Shown here: positions 36,573 to 48,077 of the stretch, piece after piece
Position numbering within the stretch: position 1 is the first letter of the stretch
Layout of the letters: each line of letters begins with the position of its first letter
NCBI GenBank assembly: GCA_963281255.1
Contig: OY725505.1
Span: 1,984,001-2,048,000 of the forward strand
DNA: 64,000 nucleotides
Source: Aphrocallistes beatrix
Lineage: Eukaryota; Porifera; Hexactinellida; Sceptrulophora; Aphrocallistidae
Direction of reading: 5' to 3'
Translations under genes and position numbers: made by a program
The notes under the pieces: generated by a model
Database searches by the model: none
Told to the model about the DNA's origin: nothing
The model's input: the letters and a program-made list of their open reading frames with translations, nothing else

Positions 36573-37491
36573 CAAGCACGCTTCGCTTGCTTGCGCTGCG
36601 CGGCTTGCGGACACTGCGTGTCCGCAGAGTCGCCCTGCGGGCGCCTGGAGTTACTTAATCTAACATATTTGGGAATTCTTTTTCTTTATATAAATATTGT
36701 AAACAAAGGTCAACGAATAATTTCTCATATGGATCTGAAAATATAATATTTGAAATCTATAGCACTAAAAACCCCATGCCAACCGTTGGAAGCTAGTCGC
36801 TAGCCTATTTTTGTAATTTGTTTACTTTATGTATCCAATGTAAACAAAAGTAAACAAATAAATTATCAAATTTGCTCGAAATCTACACCCCTGAAAACCC
36901 CATGTCAACCGTTTAATTCAAGTTTCTGGCATATTTTTGAGATTTGTTTACTTTATGTATCTAATGTAAACAAATAATTCATTATATCGATCTGAAAATA
37001 TGATATTCGAAAACTACACCCCTGAAAACCCCATGTCACCCGTTGGAAGCTAGTCTCTAGCATACTTTCAAAATTAATCAAATGGTGTAAAAATATGTAT
37101 GATAAAGGTGTGAAAATATGTATATAAAGATGTGAAAATATGCAGATAATCTTTTTTATAGCCATATACTATAATACATTTAAGATATCAAACATAAGTT
37201 GTGGCTTTGAAGTATTAATAACAATGACGATCTATTTATTGTCGTGTCGTACTTGTACAATGATTTCTATTGTAATAGTGTAGTCATTTATTTTGTATAG
37301 AAAAGGTGCGAAAAATTGTTTTCCATTTTTTTTGCAGAGATGTGAAAATTTCGCTTAGATCTTAGAACTTAATCGTAGACATATCATTTGACACCTACAT
37401 GCAAATTTTCGCACCTCTACGACTTCCCAATTTCTTCAATCAATTCGGACAAACACACAAAAAAAAAATCCTAGCATTTTAATATATAAGA
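36573..37491 (-). mobile_element. Helitron-like family B element, full length
   Basis: Minus strand: starts (37491) TCTTATATATTAAAATGC after A, ends (36573) with ...AAGCGTGCTTG before T. Hairpin GCGGACAC-GCA-GTGTCCGC near the 3' end. Three internal ~130-bp units with CATGGGGTTTTCAGGGGTG-type words. Confidence 0.75.
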
Positions 37492-37511
37492 TATATATAC
37501 GTATATATATA

Positions 37512-38265
37512 CAAGCCCTCTTCGCTTGCTTGCGCTGCGCGGCTTGCAGACACTGCGTGTCCGCAGATTTACCCAGTGGGCGCTTGGGGATATTAGAGAA
37601 ACAATATGACGCTTTCTTGTTTTATACTAAGTCCGCTGGATTGTCATTTGTCTACGGTTACATTAATGAAATCAGAACTAAATTTTGTTTCGTAATAAAT
37701 ATAATTTACTTCGTATTAAGTCAACTAATCCTGAATGTAAGCTCAATTTGAATACACAAAGTTCACATTGCTAAATATTATTATACTTAAATAATTAATT
37801 CCAGTCCATGTCGTTAAAAGTTATTTTATGATCGAATTGATTGATCGTAGCATATAACACACTTTAATTGTTGTTAACAATCAAATTATAGACTCAAAAT
37901 AGCATTATTCAATCATTTATATGAAATAGAATCGTATGAATGGCATTATAAAAGGCTGATCATTGATTGGTTCTCACATAAACCAATGAATTTCAATCAC
38001 AAATAGTTCTTTTGATAGTATGCATAAGTCACTACTATTTTATTCCAATGTATTTGCATTATAAAATAATCAAATTTGATTGGTCAGCACATTTTATCAC
38101 CTATCTCGGCGAGGTGTAAACATTTCGCTTAGATCTTCGATCTTAATCCTAGATTCATCATTTTTGACACGTACATGCCAAGTATCTCTACGACTTGCCA
38201 ATTCTTCAATCAATTCGGACAAACAAACAAACAAACAAAAAATCCTAGAGTTTTAATATATAAGA
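37512..38265 (-). mobile_element. Helitron-like family B variant with a different interior
   Basis: Minus strand, 5' end at 38265, 3' end at 37512. The ends are family B, but 37600-38100 lacks the usual units and instead matches the fragment at 18655-18860. Confidence 0.6.
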
Positions 38266-38278
38266 TACGTATACCTCA

Positions 38279-38531
38279 CATATATTACAACTATAATAAA
38301 AAATGATGACTCATCACTTTGTTATAATGTCATCATTTATCATCAAAATTTTAAAAATTGACAAATTTGGTGATTTTTCGAGTGATATCGATTTTAATTA
38401 ACACTAAGACATATTTAGAGATGCTATCTCCCTTATAATTAACCAATGTGCCCCCCAGGCGACCGAAGGAAGCCTCCGGCGGACACTTTGTGTCCGCCAG
38501 CCGCACAGCGCAAGCAAGCGAAGCGAGCTTG
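38279..38531 (+). mobile_element. Helitron-like family A, 3' half
   Basis: From AACTATAATAAAAAATGATG to the tail ending GCGAGCTTG; hairpin loop TTT. The 5' half is missing. Confidence 0.6.
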
Positions 38532-38583
<52 letters not shown>

Positions 38584-38618
38584 CGTATATAGAGATATAG
38601 ATATAAATATATAGATAT
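38532..38618. repeat. (AT)n-(AG)n microsatellite
   Basis: About 16 bases of AT repeats, about 30 of AG repeats, then imperfect ATAG/ATATAG repeats. Open frames crossing it are artefacts. Confidence 0.85.
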
Positions 38619-38850
38619 ATGTAACGAATTGATTGAAGAAACTGCCAGGCACAGAAAGCTGATTATTGGCATGTGGAAGTATTTTGGCTATGGCCCCACT
38701 AAGTTCTGACCTCAGGCAAAACTGTCGACGCATCATGTAATTATTACGTCATTGTCTCCTTTCTTATAATTTGAAATTTAGTTTTTCGACTAAAAAGGCG
38801 GACACTTTGTGTCCGCCAGTCTCGCAGCGCAAGCAAGCGAAGCGCGCTTG
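38619..38850 (+). mobile_element. Helitron-like family A with internal deletion
   Basis: Head GTAACGAATTGATTGAAGAA joined to the tail hairpin after TTTCGACTAAAAAG; ends GCGCGCTTG before T. Confidence 0.6.
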
Positions 38851-39822
38851 TGTAGTTTAAACGGCGTTGTATTTTGACTAATACGTGTACCATAGGCGTA
38901 GTACTAGCTAGCTAACTACATTATATTGCCCTTGTACAGTTTTGGATTTTATTGTTATATCATACACAAGATAATTGAATTTAATATTTCTAGTTTTCAT
39001 TCTCTCTCTCAAAAATCATCAAATTTGTCAATTTTAAATTTTTTTTGATGCGTAATGATGACGACGTCATAACAGAGTGATGAGTCATTATTTTTTTATG
39101 ATAGTTGTTTCGCATGTAAATAATATTAATATACACATTCTATTAAAATTTCAGCCTTATATACCTATTTTACGGAATGGAATGTTCCGTAAAATAGGTA
39201 TTTAAAATTCCGGAACCGTTTCGTCAAATTCCGTAAATTAGGCATTCAGATTTCCCGGAATGGTTCCGTTCCATTCCGTAAATTGGAAAATATTCAAAAA
39301 TTAGCACTTTTGGCTGCTACTATTTAATGACTCGAAATCGTGAGATTTCATAAATCTCACTATTCTGTCGTGAGACAATAAAATAGTCTCACGATCTTGG
39401 CATGAGACAATAAATAATCTCACGATTCTGTCGTGAGACATTATATAAATGATTCTTTGTAAGAAGACAATAGTGTCAGTTCAGGGCTCAACCTGAGATA
39501 ATTCGCAAATCGTGAGATTTTATGGAAGCATCTTGATATTTTAGACAAATCGTGAGATTTAGGGGTCTGTCGTGATATCGTGACATTTTACCCGAAATCA
39601 TGTGAGAATTAAAAGGCCTAACTATTTATGTTTACGGCATTTTCGATAATGGTGTTTGTGTTCACTGATAGAGATAAAATTTCAGGAATATTTATTCATA
39701 GTAAAAAATGCTTAAGTAACGGAGCATATAAATATTAATTTTCTCGCTTGTTAGTTTGAAATTTATTTAACAAAGATTATCTTATGTACCCCATTCCACA
39801 CTTCCTCGCTTATAGAGATACA
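38851..39822. other. Repeat debris
   Basis: 39004-39155 is an interior piece of family A (minus). 39163-39290 is a hairpin-forming block of TTCCGTAAAATAGG/CCTATTTTACGG words, similar in design to the 9-bp-duplication MITEs. 39340-39610 repeats 'cgtgaga' words (TCGTGAGAC). Confidence 0.45.
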
Positions 39823-39873
39823 TCCTTACTATTAAAACTCGATTAATGTATATTTATATATTTATTTATATAT

Positions 39874-41972
39874 GGGGAATTCCATGTCAAATAACCAATA
39901 ATTTCACCACCATCAACCGATTGGTCTGAAATTTGCTGTGTGATAGGGCACTGATATGTCTTTACTTTGTGAAAATTTCAGATCAATCGGTCATGTGGTT
40001 TTTGAGTTATGACGTCACAAATTTTTGAATTTTTGCTGTTTGACCAAGGATTTTCACAATGGTAAAATCACCATCCCATTTTAAACTCGAATAACTCGAA
40101 AAATATTCATCAAATTCTTTCATAAATTGCAATACTTATGTTTTTACATATGGAGAAAACGAAAAACTTGAGGTAAATTAAGTTTTGAGTTCCTTTTCTT
40201 CGTGAAAACTGGAACTGAAACCAACTCCCGAAGCAAACCGGAACTATGACGTAACAAAAATGCATATTTTTGAAACTGTTTATTTTGGGTATTTTACTGG
40301 TTATATTCATAATTCATTGTATAAAAAAATTCATTTGGTTTCCATATGTTCTCTTTGAGTTATTCACATTTTTGTACCTGTAAACGCTTTCTATATATAT
40401 AACTCAAAATTTATCCCTTTTGTGAAAATATAAAATTGACCTGACAACTCTCAATTCTACCATTTGAAAATGCTTTTTTGTCCTTCCTCTATAATATCAC
40501 TAATTCTTACAACATTCTGCAATGATATGTGCATTTGGAATTATAAGTCTGTTGTATATTTGACCACAGACAGACTAAACATAACCAGTGTGTAATGCTA
40601 TTGTTGCTATGTAATAGGAATGCAATAAATGTCACTAATGAGTTGAAAAGCTAATTTTAGAGGGCTAATATTTGCTAAACAACTGATATTTAGTCCGAAC
40701 ATAGCACTTTGTATATAAGGCCACCCATCTAAATCTCAAAAATTGACCAGGGATGCGGTCGAAGATGGTTGATNNNNNNNNNNNNNNNNNNNNNNNNNNN
40801 NNNNNNNNNNNNNNNNNNNNNNNNNNNNNNNNNNNNNNNNNNNNNNNNNNNNNNNNNNNNNNNNNNNNNNNNNNNNNNNNNNNNNNNNNNNNNNNNNNNN
40901 NNNNNNNNNNNNNNNNNNNNNNNNNNNNNNNNNNNNNNNNNNNNNNNNNNNNNNNNNNNNNNNNNNNNNNNNNCAACCCATTCACAGCTCAGTTCTATAC
41001 AAAGAAACTATAATAAAACAACCACTTAGAAGTGCCCTTAAACAACCTCTGAAATTCACAAAATGTGTCGCAAATAAAACCTATTGTGCAATCATATGAT
41101 GACTAATCGAAATTTTAACAACGGATATGGATACTCTGGCGTCATATTTATGTATGCTGGTAATACATTTCGAAGCTCTATTCTGCGTCGTTCATGATTT
41201 TTGGCAGATCATGTATTTGATCAACCATCTTCGACCGCATCCCTGGTCAATTTTTGAGATTTAGATGGGTGGCCTTATATACAGAGTGCTATGTTCGGAC
41301 TAAATATCAGTTGTTTAGCAAATATTAGCCCTCTAGCAAATATTAGCCCTCATATTAGCTCACAAAAAAGCATTTCAAAATGGTAGAATTGAGAGTTGTC
41401 CGGTCAATTTTATATTTTCACAAAAGGGATAAAATTTTGAGTTATATATATAGAAAGCGTTTACAGGTACAAAAATGTGAATAACTCAAAGAGAACATAT
41501 GGAAACCAAATGAATTTTTTTATACAATGAATTATGAATATAACCAGTAAAATACCCAAAAATAAAACAGTTTCAAAAATATGCACTTTTGTTACGTCAT
41601 AGTTCCGGTTTGCTTCGGGAGTTGGTTTCAGTTCCAGTTTTCACGAAGAAAAGGAACTCAAAACTTAATTTACTCAAGTTTTTCGTTTTCTCCATATGTA
41701 AAAACATAAGTATTGCAATTTATGAAAGAATTTGATGAATATTTTTCGAGTTATTCGAGTTTAAAATGGGATGGTGATTTTACCTTTGTGAAAATCCTTG
41801 GTCAAACAGCAAAAATTCAAAAATTTGTGACGTCATAACTCAAAAACCACATGACCGATTGATCTGAAATTTTCACAAAAGTAAAGACATATCAGTGCCC
41901 TGTCACACAGCAAATTTCAGACCAATCGGTTGATGGTGGTTAAATTATTGGTTTTTTGACATGGAATTCCCC
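39874..41972. mobile_element. Fold-back element with ~900-bp inverted arms
   Basis: Ends GGGGAATTCCATGTCAAA and TTTGACATGGAATTCCCC in (TA)n context. Arms about 39874-40773 and 41200-41972; the centre contains the assembly gap. No coding capacity seen. Confidence 0.65.
40774..40973. other. Assembly gap of exactly 200 N
   Basis: A round-number run of N in the middle of a long inverted repeat; the homologous single copy (29772-30952) shows roughly the same distance of real sequence there. Confidence 0.95.
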
Positions 41973-42461
41973 ATATATATATCTCTGTAACGAATTGATT
42001 GAAGAAACTGGCGGGCACAGAAAGCTAATTTTTGCCATGTGGGAGTCTTTTGGCTATGGCTACAGTAATTTCTGAGCTCAGACCAAAATGTCGACTCATC
42101 ATGGAATTATGACGTCATTGTCACATTTTTAAAAGTTAAGCAACACAGTTATTCGGGCATAACTCAGCCATTATAGGAGATAGAAGGCTGAAATTTTAAT
42201 AGAATCTGTATACTAACACGTCTCACATATGATGCAACTATCATCAAAAAATGATGACTCATCACTTTGCTATGACGTCATCATTACTCATCAAAATTTT
42301 AAAAATTGACAAATTTGGTGATTTTTCGATTGATAACGATTTTAAAACTAAGATGGACATTTTTAGAGATGATATCTCCCTTATAATTAACCAATGTCTC
42401 CTCCAGGCGACCGAAGGGAGTGTCTGCCAGCCGCGCAGCGCAAGCAAGCGAAGCGCGCTTG

Positions 42462-43437
42462 TCTTTATGAAATGAGCAAAAATACCACCAAATGCCCCAT
42501 TTATAAATATCTAACATATTGAGGTTGTGCTATTATACTACAACAAATATAGAGATTGCTCATTTATTTATAAACCGCAAACTGCAAGCTAATATTTCGG
42601 AGAAAATACTACAAAATCCTGTGAATTTTAGTTATATCATATCCGTATATTTATGTAAAGGAAAGACCGGGCCAAGCATTGGAGGAACGAAAAAAATTGG
42701 GTTGATTCTCACGGATTTTTGTTTCAAAGGTTTACATCTCTGCATTATCCCCATTCCCACCAATTAGGGCTTAGATGCTGGAGGTAAAGGGGGGGCAATT
42801 TAACCCCCCCCCCCCAGTTTCCCAGCGTATACTTTTGCGATAAACAGAGCGGCACAATTGACTATATGATTACAATAATTAAATATTTTTAACATACCCG
42901 TGTGATTGTTACTACAAGTAGGCTACATACTGGAGAACTCATTGACTTAACTTGCTGGTTCGTGATTGTTCCTATCAGCCAAGTACCTGTTGCACGAAAG
43001 AGACTCGATTTTTAGCCCTAGGACAGAATCCGATTGAGAGAAAGGCTACTCAGCAGGCAGCCAATTGCGTATTCTAACAGCAGAACGTCATGATAACACA
43101 TCAATAAACATGAATCCTTTTTTTCCTGAAAAGGTGCCTATTTCGCGAATGGTAAGAAATAAGATAGAACTTATGTGTGATAAAATCTTTAGTATGGATG
43201 TCTCTACAATATTATGTTGACAACACGATGATGTCATGACGACTCAGCAATAAATCGAAAACCCCCACGTCATCATTTTCTATTTTTTAATTTTTTGGTA
43301 GGGCAATAGTAGGAAGGTCTTAATCACAAAAGCATTCCTCCGTTGCTATGGAAGCATAAATTTGAATGTTTAAGCCATTACTCAAAAAGTATAGATTGTA
43401 GACACTGATAAATTATAAGAAAACTGAATTTTTGCAA
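42462..43437. other. Intergenic DNA with a dispersed repeat
   Basis: 43280-43420 is the inverse of a repeat at 5255-5530. A run of 14 C at 42806-42819. No gene recognised; an open frame at 42519-42767 has no recognisable features. Confidence 0.35.
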
Positions 43438-43599
43438 CGTGGAGTCTTGGCTATGGCTCCACTAAGTTCTGACCTAATCTAAATGTCGACTCATCATGGA
43501 ATTATGACGTATTTATTGCTTTTATATAATTATAAATTTCAGTTTTTTTACTATAGCGCAGCCATTTTATGATAGAAGGCTGAAATTTTAATAGAATAT
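43438..43599 (+). mobile_element. Helitron-like family A fragment
   Basis: GGCTATGGCTCCACTAAGTT to CTGAAATTTTAATAGAATA, cut by the family B copy that follows. Confidence 0.5.
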
Positions 43600-44602
43600 A
43601 AGCGCGCTTCGCTTGCTTGCGAACACGCAGTGTCCGCAGAGTCACCCTGCGGGCGTCTGGAGTTACTCAATCTAACCTATTTTGGGAAATTTTTCCTTTA
43701 TATAAATATTGTAAACAAAAATTAACGAATAATTTATCACATGGATCCGAAAATATAATATTCTAAATCTACACCACTAAAAACCCCATGTCAACCATTG
43801 GAAGCAAGTATCTAGCCTATTTTTGTAATTTATTTACTTTATGTACCTATTGCAAACAAAAGTAAACAAATTGATCATCAAATTTACTCGAAAATATGAT
43901 ATTCGAAATCTACAACCCTAAAAACCCCATGTTACCCGTTGGAAGCTAGTCTCTAGTATATTTTTCAAAATTCTTCAAATGGTGTGAAAATATGCACAAA
44001 ATCTTTTTTATTGCTATACACTATAATACATTTAAGATATCAAATATTGTGGCTTTGAAGTATTAATAACAATGACGATCTCATACCTACCAACCCACCC
44101 CTCTTGAAAATTTCCCTGGATTTTGGGAGTGAAATCCCTGCCAGCAGGATGTTATCATATTTTTAATTTTAATGACTAAATTAGCATGAATCAATAGACA
44201 GGTTAAATTTCGAAATTCGCGATCCTGGGATATCCCTGGATATTTAGGGAATTTCCTGGATTTTAAATAAAGGCCGAAATTGTGTAATTAAAGATTTCGA
44301 AAAGGACAAGTAAACTTTTTAAAGAAAGGTACATCGTATATAATGTTATCTTACGCGTTCGAAATTCATGAGTCCAGGAAATTTTCCAGGATCCTTGAAG
44401 ACTTGCTAAATAATGAGTAATATTACAATAAATACCATAAACTATATTCCATTAATGGAAATTATTATAGGCTGGTTGAAAGCTCAAAATCCCTGGATCA
44501 TAAATCATTTCCCTGGATAATCCAGGGATCCCTGGAGGGTTGGTAAGTATGCGATCTATTGTAGTGTCGTACAATTATTTCTATAGTGTCGTATAATTAT
44601 TT
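43600..44602 (-). mobile_element. Helitron-like family B, 3' part, interrupted by another element
   Basis: Minus-strand tail at 43600 and two internal units; continuous with 44558-44600 once the element at 44082-44551 is removed. The 5' end is missing and sequence of a ZBED5-like transposase begins at about 44603. Confidence 0.6.
44082..44551. mobile_element. DNA transposon/MITE with 6-bp duplication
   Basis: Inverted ends CATACCTACCAACCC and GGGTTGGTAAGTATG; flanks CGATCT (44076-44081, 44552-44557). Subterminal 'ccctgga' words at both ends. I cannot assign the superfamily. Confidence 0.65.
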
Positions 44603-45935
44603 CTAAAGTTCAATAGGTACCTGTTGCAGATCGCAAGAATACGGATGGATAATCCATCCCGGTATCTCCAAATTGATAACATCGGCGAAACGTTCTACAA
44701 AATCTCTCTTAAGATTCTCAAGATGACCAGAGTATCTCAGAAGTTCTTCGGTTGAGACCTGATTTTGTATAAGGTTTGGAAACTGTCGGAGTTCGCCGCG
44801 ACTTACATTGGATTTGTATAGTTCCAGTTTAGTAATGAATGAAGTAATAACGTTATTACATTTTACCATAGTCATATTATTTCCCTGCAATTGTTTGTTA
44901 GACTCATTCAGCATGAAGAATATGTCGGAAAGATATGCCCCCCGTTTTTCAGGATTATCAGTTTCTCTGTCGTCTCCTTATCTTTCAGTATCTCCTCGAA
45001 AAACTCCATAACAGTGTCGTACAGTATGTAAAACCTTGTCAGACAGGCTCCTTTAGATAGCCAACGAACCTCTGTATGGAGCAACAGCCGCTCGAAGTCT
45101 TCATCGTTATCCTGGCATAAAAGGCGGAAAAGACGATCATTCAAGGACTTAGCTTTGATTCTGTTGATGCATTTGACTATGAAGTCCAGAGTGTCATGCA
45201 GCTCACCACTGACGTGTTTAGCCGCGAGATGGTGTCTGTGGATCAAACAATGAATCGCTATGACACCAGGAATATCGCGTTTCATGAGGGCAATGAATCC
45301 TATCGTTATTTGAGGCTGTCAAGGATTTCTACGAAGTTAAAAGGATACCAATGCAGAACATTATACAGTGCGCCACTGACGGAGCCCATCAGTAATGCTT
45401 CGTTGTCTCTGACCGTGGACTCATCAATCTGAAGGGCATGATCTGTCCTAGACAAAATCTGAACCAGCTGCGACTCGACGTCATCTCCCATCTCATCGAT
45501 GCACCGCTGTACCGTATCGTTGCTGAGCGGTACTGTACTCAATACCGGAGTAGAACTTTGACACATGACCGTCTCTATTACTTCCTTGACACACGGCAAT
45601 ATAAGTTTTTCACCAATAGTGTGCGGCGAACCAGTTTTTGCAATCATTAACGAGATATTGTAAGAAGCTGTCAATCCATTTTCCAGGCGTATGTCTCTCT
45701 TAGCGAAGAGAGTTTTTATGTTTCCCTGCTTTTCCCAGTCTGCTTTAATTTTCTTGAAATCTGCGTTAAGTTATCTAGGATGCAGTCTAGTAAGATGATC
45801 TTTCAGTCTACTCGGTTTCATTGCTTCATTAGAGAAGAGGCTGCCGCAAATAAGACACATCGGTTTGGTTTTATCGTTCGGACTGGGAATAAATCCAAAT
45901 TCTAGGTAACTCAGGTCGTTTCTTTACCTTTTTAC
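44603..45935 (-). pseudogene. hAT transposase of the ZBED5/FAM200 (Buster) type, inactivated
   Basis: From the 5' side: BED-type zinc finger (YLEFGFIPSPNDKTKPMCLI, CGSLFSNEAMKPSRLKDHL) at 45935-45774, an in-frame TAA at 45771-45773, then FAKRDIRLENGLTASYNISL and VIETVMCQSS, ELHDTLDFIVKCINRIKAK, LLLHTEVRWLSKGACLTRFY (the conserved hAT/ZBED5 motif) and ILYDTVMEFFEEIL. Two further frame shifts split the body (near 45290 and 44910). This lineage includes domesticated vertebrate genes, but the stops make this copy dead. Confidence 0.85.
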
Positions 45936-46673
45936 TAGGCGGAGGATTACTAATACATAATAATAAGGATGCACATTGTACGTATTTATAATTTTATCAA
46001 TATAACTGACCTATGCTGTTAGAACAAACTCCTGAAGACGTTAGGAGTTCAAACAAATACGGAGTTGGCTGCTGGCTGTGAATAGCTTTTATCTCAATCT
46101 GATTTTATCTAATTAGAAGTAAAAATCGAGGATATTTTGTGCAGTAGGCACTAGGTTGGATCAATCGCGAACAGCAAGCTAAAAAGTAAAAAGTTAGTAT
46201 GTAGTCTACATGTATTACGTACATACATATACAGGTAAAATATATTAATGAATGAACTAGTTTTAATTACCTCAGTTTTCGCATGCCTTACCATATTGAT
46301 AATTATTTGAGCTGAAGACGTTAATTGAAGGGGTCGTTCGATCTCAAAGTCTCAGGCCAGGAAGTACAAGGTATCATTATATACGTCTTCATGCAAATTT
46401 TAATTAGTGATAAGCTATATACATATTCAGGAATATTTTTTTATGTCGTTTCCGTCCTTCCTTTTTTAGAGATATTTTAAACTAAATAACAGCATTGGCA
46501 GCAGGTCACTTCCGATTGAAATTCAGTGGTTCCCGTTTCTCGGAGGTTGCTTGTCTATTTTGTAATGGTATTCCATCCCTTTCATGTGGTATACGTATAT
46601 TATTAATAAATTTCACAATTGCCGAAGTAACTATTTAAATTATTATCTTATTTTGTTAATTAGAAACATTGTA
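45936..46673. other. Region upstream of the RNF213-like gene
   Basis: No transposon end recognised. An ATG at 46584 lies in frame with the gene but the preceding residues are not acidic or conserved-looking; I prefer the ATG at 46674. Confidence 0.4.
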
Positions 46674-48077
46674 ATGTCAGATGCCGCAAACTCAGATAGT
46701 ATTTCTGAGTCTGTTACAGGATCATTTGATGGACAGTTACTAACTAAGCATGATGACTCTTCTTCTGAATTATCAGATGAAAAATATTTTTCTGCTGATT
46801 CTCTAAATTCCGATTCTGAGGATATTTCATTTAAGAGTCATTCTGACAAAGTTGTTTCTGTTCCTTCAGATGAGAAATATTCTGTTGAGTCCTTCCACGA
46901 TACTTTTGAAGATGAAGAGCAGATTGCAACAGATATAAATCCTATTATTCCATGTATGACAGACAACACTGCAAATGAATCCATAATTGCTAAACCTCCA
47001 ATTATAGTGAATGAACCTCTAACCAACTTTCAAGAAGAAGCTAGTCTTGTGAATAAGGATTCTCAAAACTCTGGTTCTTTCATTCATGTCAAAACCTCTA
47101 AATTTGAGACTGATAGAGAAATTAAAATTCCCCAATCCATTCACTCACAAAAGAGGAACATAAAGTATGATTTTTCTTGGGAAGAACATTTTACTTTCAT
47201 TAATAATATGAGTCGAGTTACTCCTAGAATTAACAGTGAAGTTAAGAATTTACCTACTGATTATGTAGAAAAAGAACTGCCTGGCTTAAGGTCAAGTCTT
47301 GTAACTGGTTTTGATTCCTTTTCTATCCATTTTTATACTTTTATTCAAGATAACATTTGGTTAGAGCTTGAAAATATTTCATTACGGTCTGATTCTTGGG
47401 ATAATTTTCAATCAAGCTATGGCTCATTTTGTCCCATTCATTCTGTTGATATTGATCAAGAAGTATTTATCATTTTATTTGCGAAATTTCAAATTCCTAT
47501 TTATCCCAAAATTTCAAGACATTTTTCTTTCCATTACAAATACTACTTACAACAAGAAAAGGATTCGAAATTTGAAGGGTTATATTATTATACATTTAAT
47601 GATCTCTATAATAGATACCTAAATTTAGATCTATCTCCAACTACAGATTTGAAAGATAGGATATATACTCAGTATGATTTACTCATTTTGCCGAGTCAAG
47701 AAGCTCACGGACTTTTTGCTAAGATTAAGTTTACCGTAAAAATAACCAAACAAATTGTTCTTCATCAGTCATTCGCAGAGCGGATATACCTTTCTTTGGT
47801 GGTATTCCTACCAAATTTTTTTGATATGGGGAAAAGTTTAGTTACCTGTGATACTATTGATGCTTTTTTTGGAAAAATTTGTTTCTATATTAAAATATTC
47901 GTTCAAAAGACGTCATATTCAGGTAGTGTCAATATGTGGATATACAATCCTATTTTCGATTACAATTTAAATACCTATTATATGTCTCAATATTGGTTGG
48001 AAAATTTTCTATTTCCACTTCTCAAACGAACAAGTGAGAGCTTAAACATATATATTTATGTTTCTGTAGCTCTCTAA
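46674..48077 (+). CDS. RNF213: RNF213-like, reading segment 1 (N terminus)
   Basis: ATG at 46674 to TAA at 48075-48077; 467 residues. First ~130 residues acidic and probably disordered; afterwards a folded-looking region. The stop falls 10-40 bases after the point where the next frame opens (48038). Confidence 0.7.
   Translation: MSDAANSDSISESVTGSFDGQLLTKHDDSSSELSDEKYFSADSLNSDSEDISFKSHSDKVVSVPSDEKYSVESFHDTFEDEEQIATDINPIIPCMTDNTANESIIAKPPIIVNEPLTNFQEEASLVNKDSQNSGSFIHVKTSKFETDREIKIPQSIHSQKRNIKYDFSWEEHFTFINNMSRVTPRINSEVKNLPTDYVEKELPGLRSSLVTGFDSFSIHFYTFIQDNIWLELENISLRSDSWDNFQSSYGSFCPIHSVDIDQEVFIILFAKFQIPIYPKISRHFSFHYKYYLQQEKDSKFEGLYYYTFNDLYNRYLNLDLSPTTDLKDRIYTQYDLLILPSQEAHGLFAKIKFTVKITKQIVLHQSFAERIYLSLVVFLPNFFDMGKSLVTCDTIDAFFGKICFYIKIFVQKTSYSGSVNMWIYNPIFDYNLNTYYMSQYWLENFLFPLLKRTSESLNIYIYVSVAL

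Larger units (their letters stand above)
39823..42461 (+). mobile_element. Composite Helitron-like family A element carrying a 2.1-kb fold-back
   Basis: Outer ends are family A: TCCTTACTATTAAAACTCG after A (39822), and ...AAGCGCGCTTG before T (42462). The short copy at 58538-59101 has the same head and body without the inner block. Inner block 39874-41972 is a long inverted repeat. Confidence 0.65.

Noticed and set aside
38404-38736. Proteins across the (AT)n(AG)n tract
   Set aside because: Low-complexity Ser-Leu and Tyr-Ile repeats from a microsatellite plus Helitron tail.
40665-41029. Open frames running through X residues
   Set aside because: They cross the 200-N gap.
44600-45935. Helitron capture of the ZBED5-like transposase
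   Set aside because: A family B tail lies next to it, but no Helitron 5' end is found on the far side; simple adjacency is enough.
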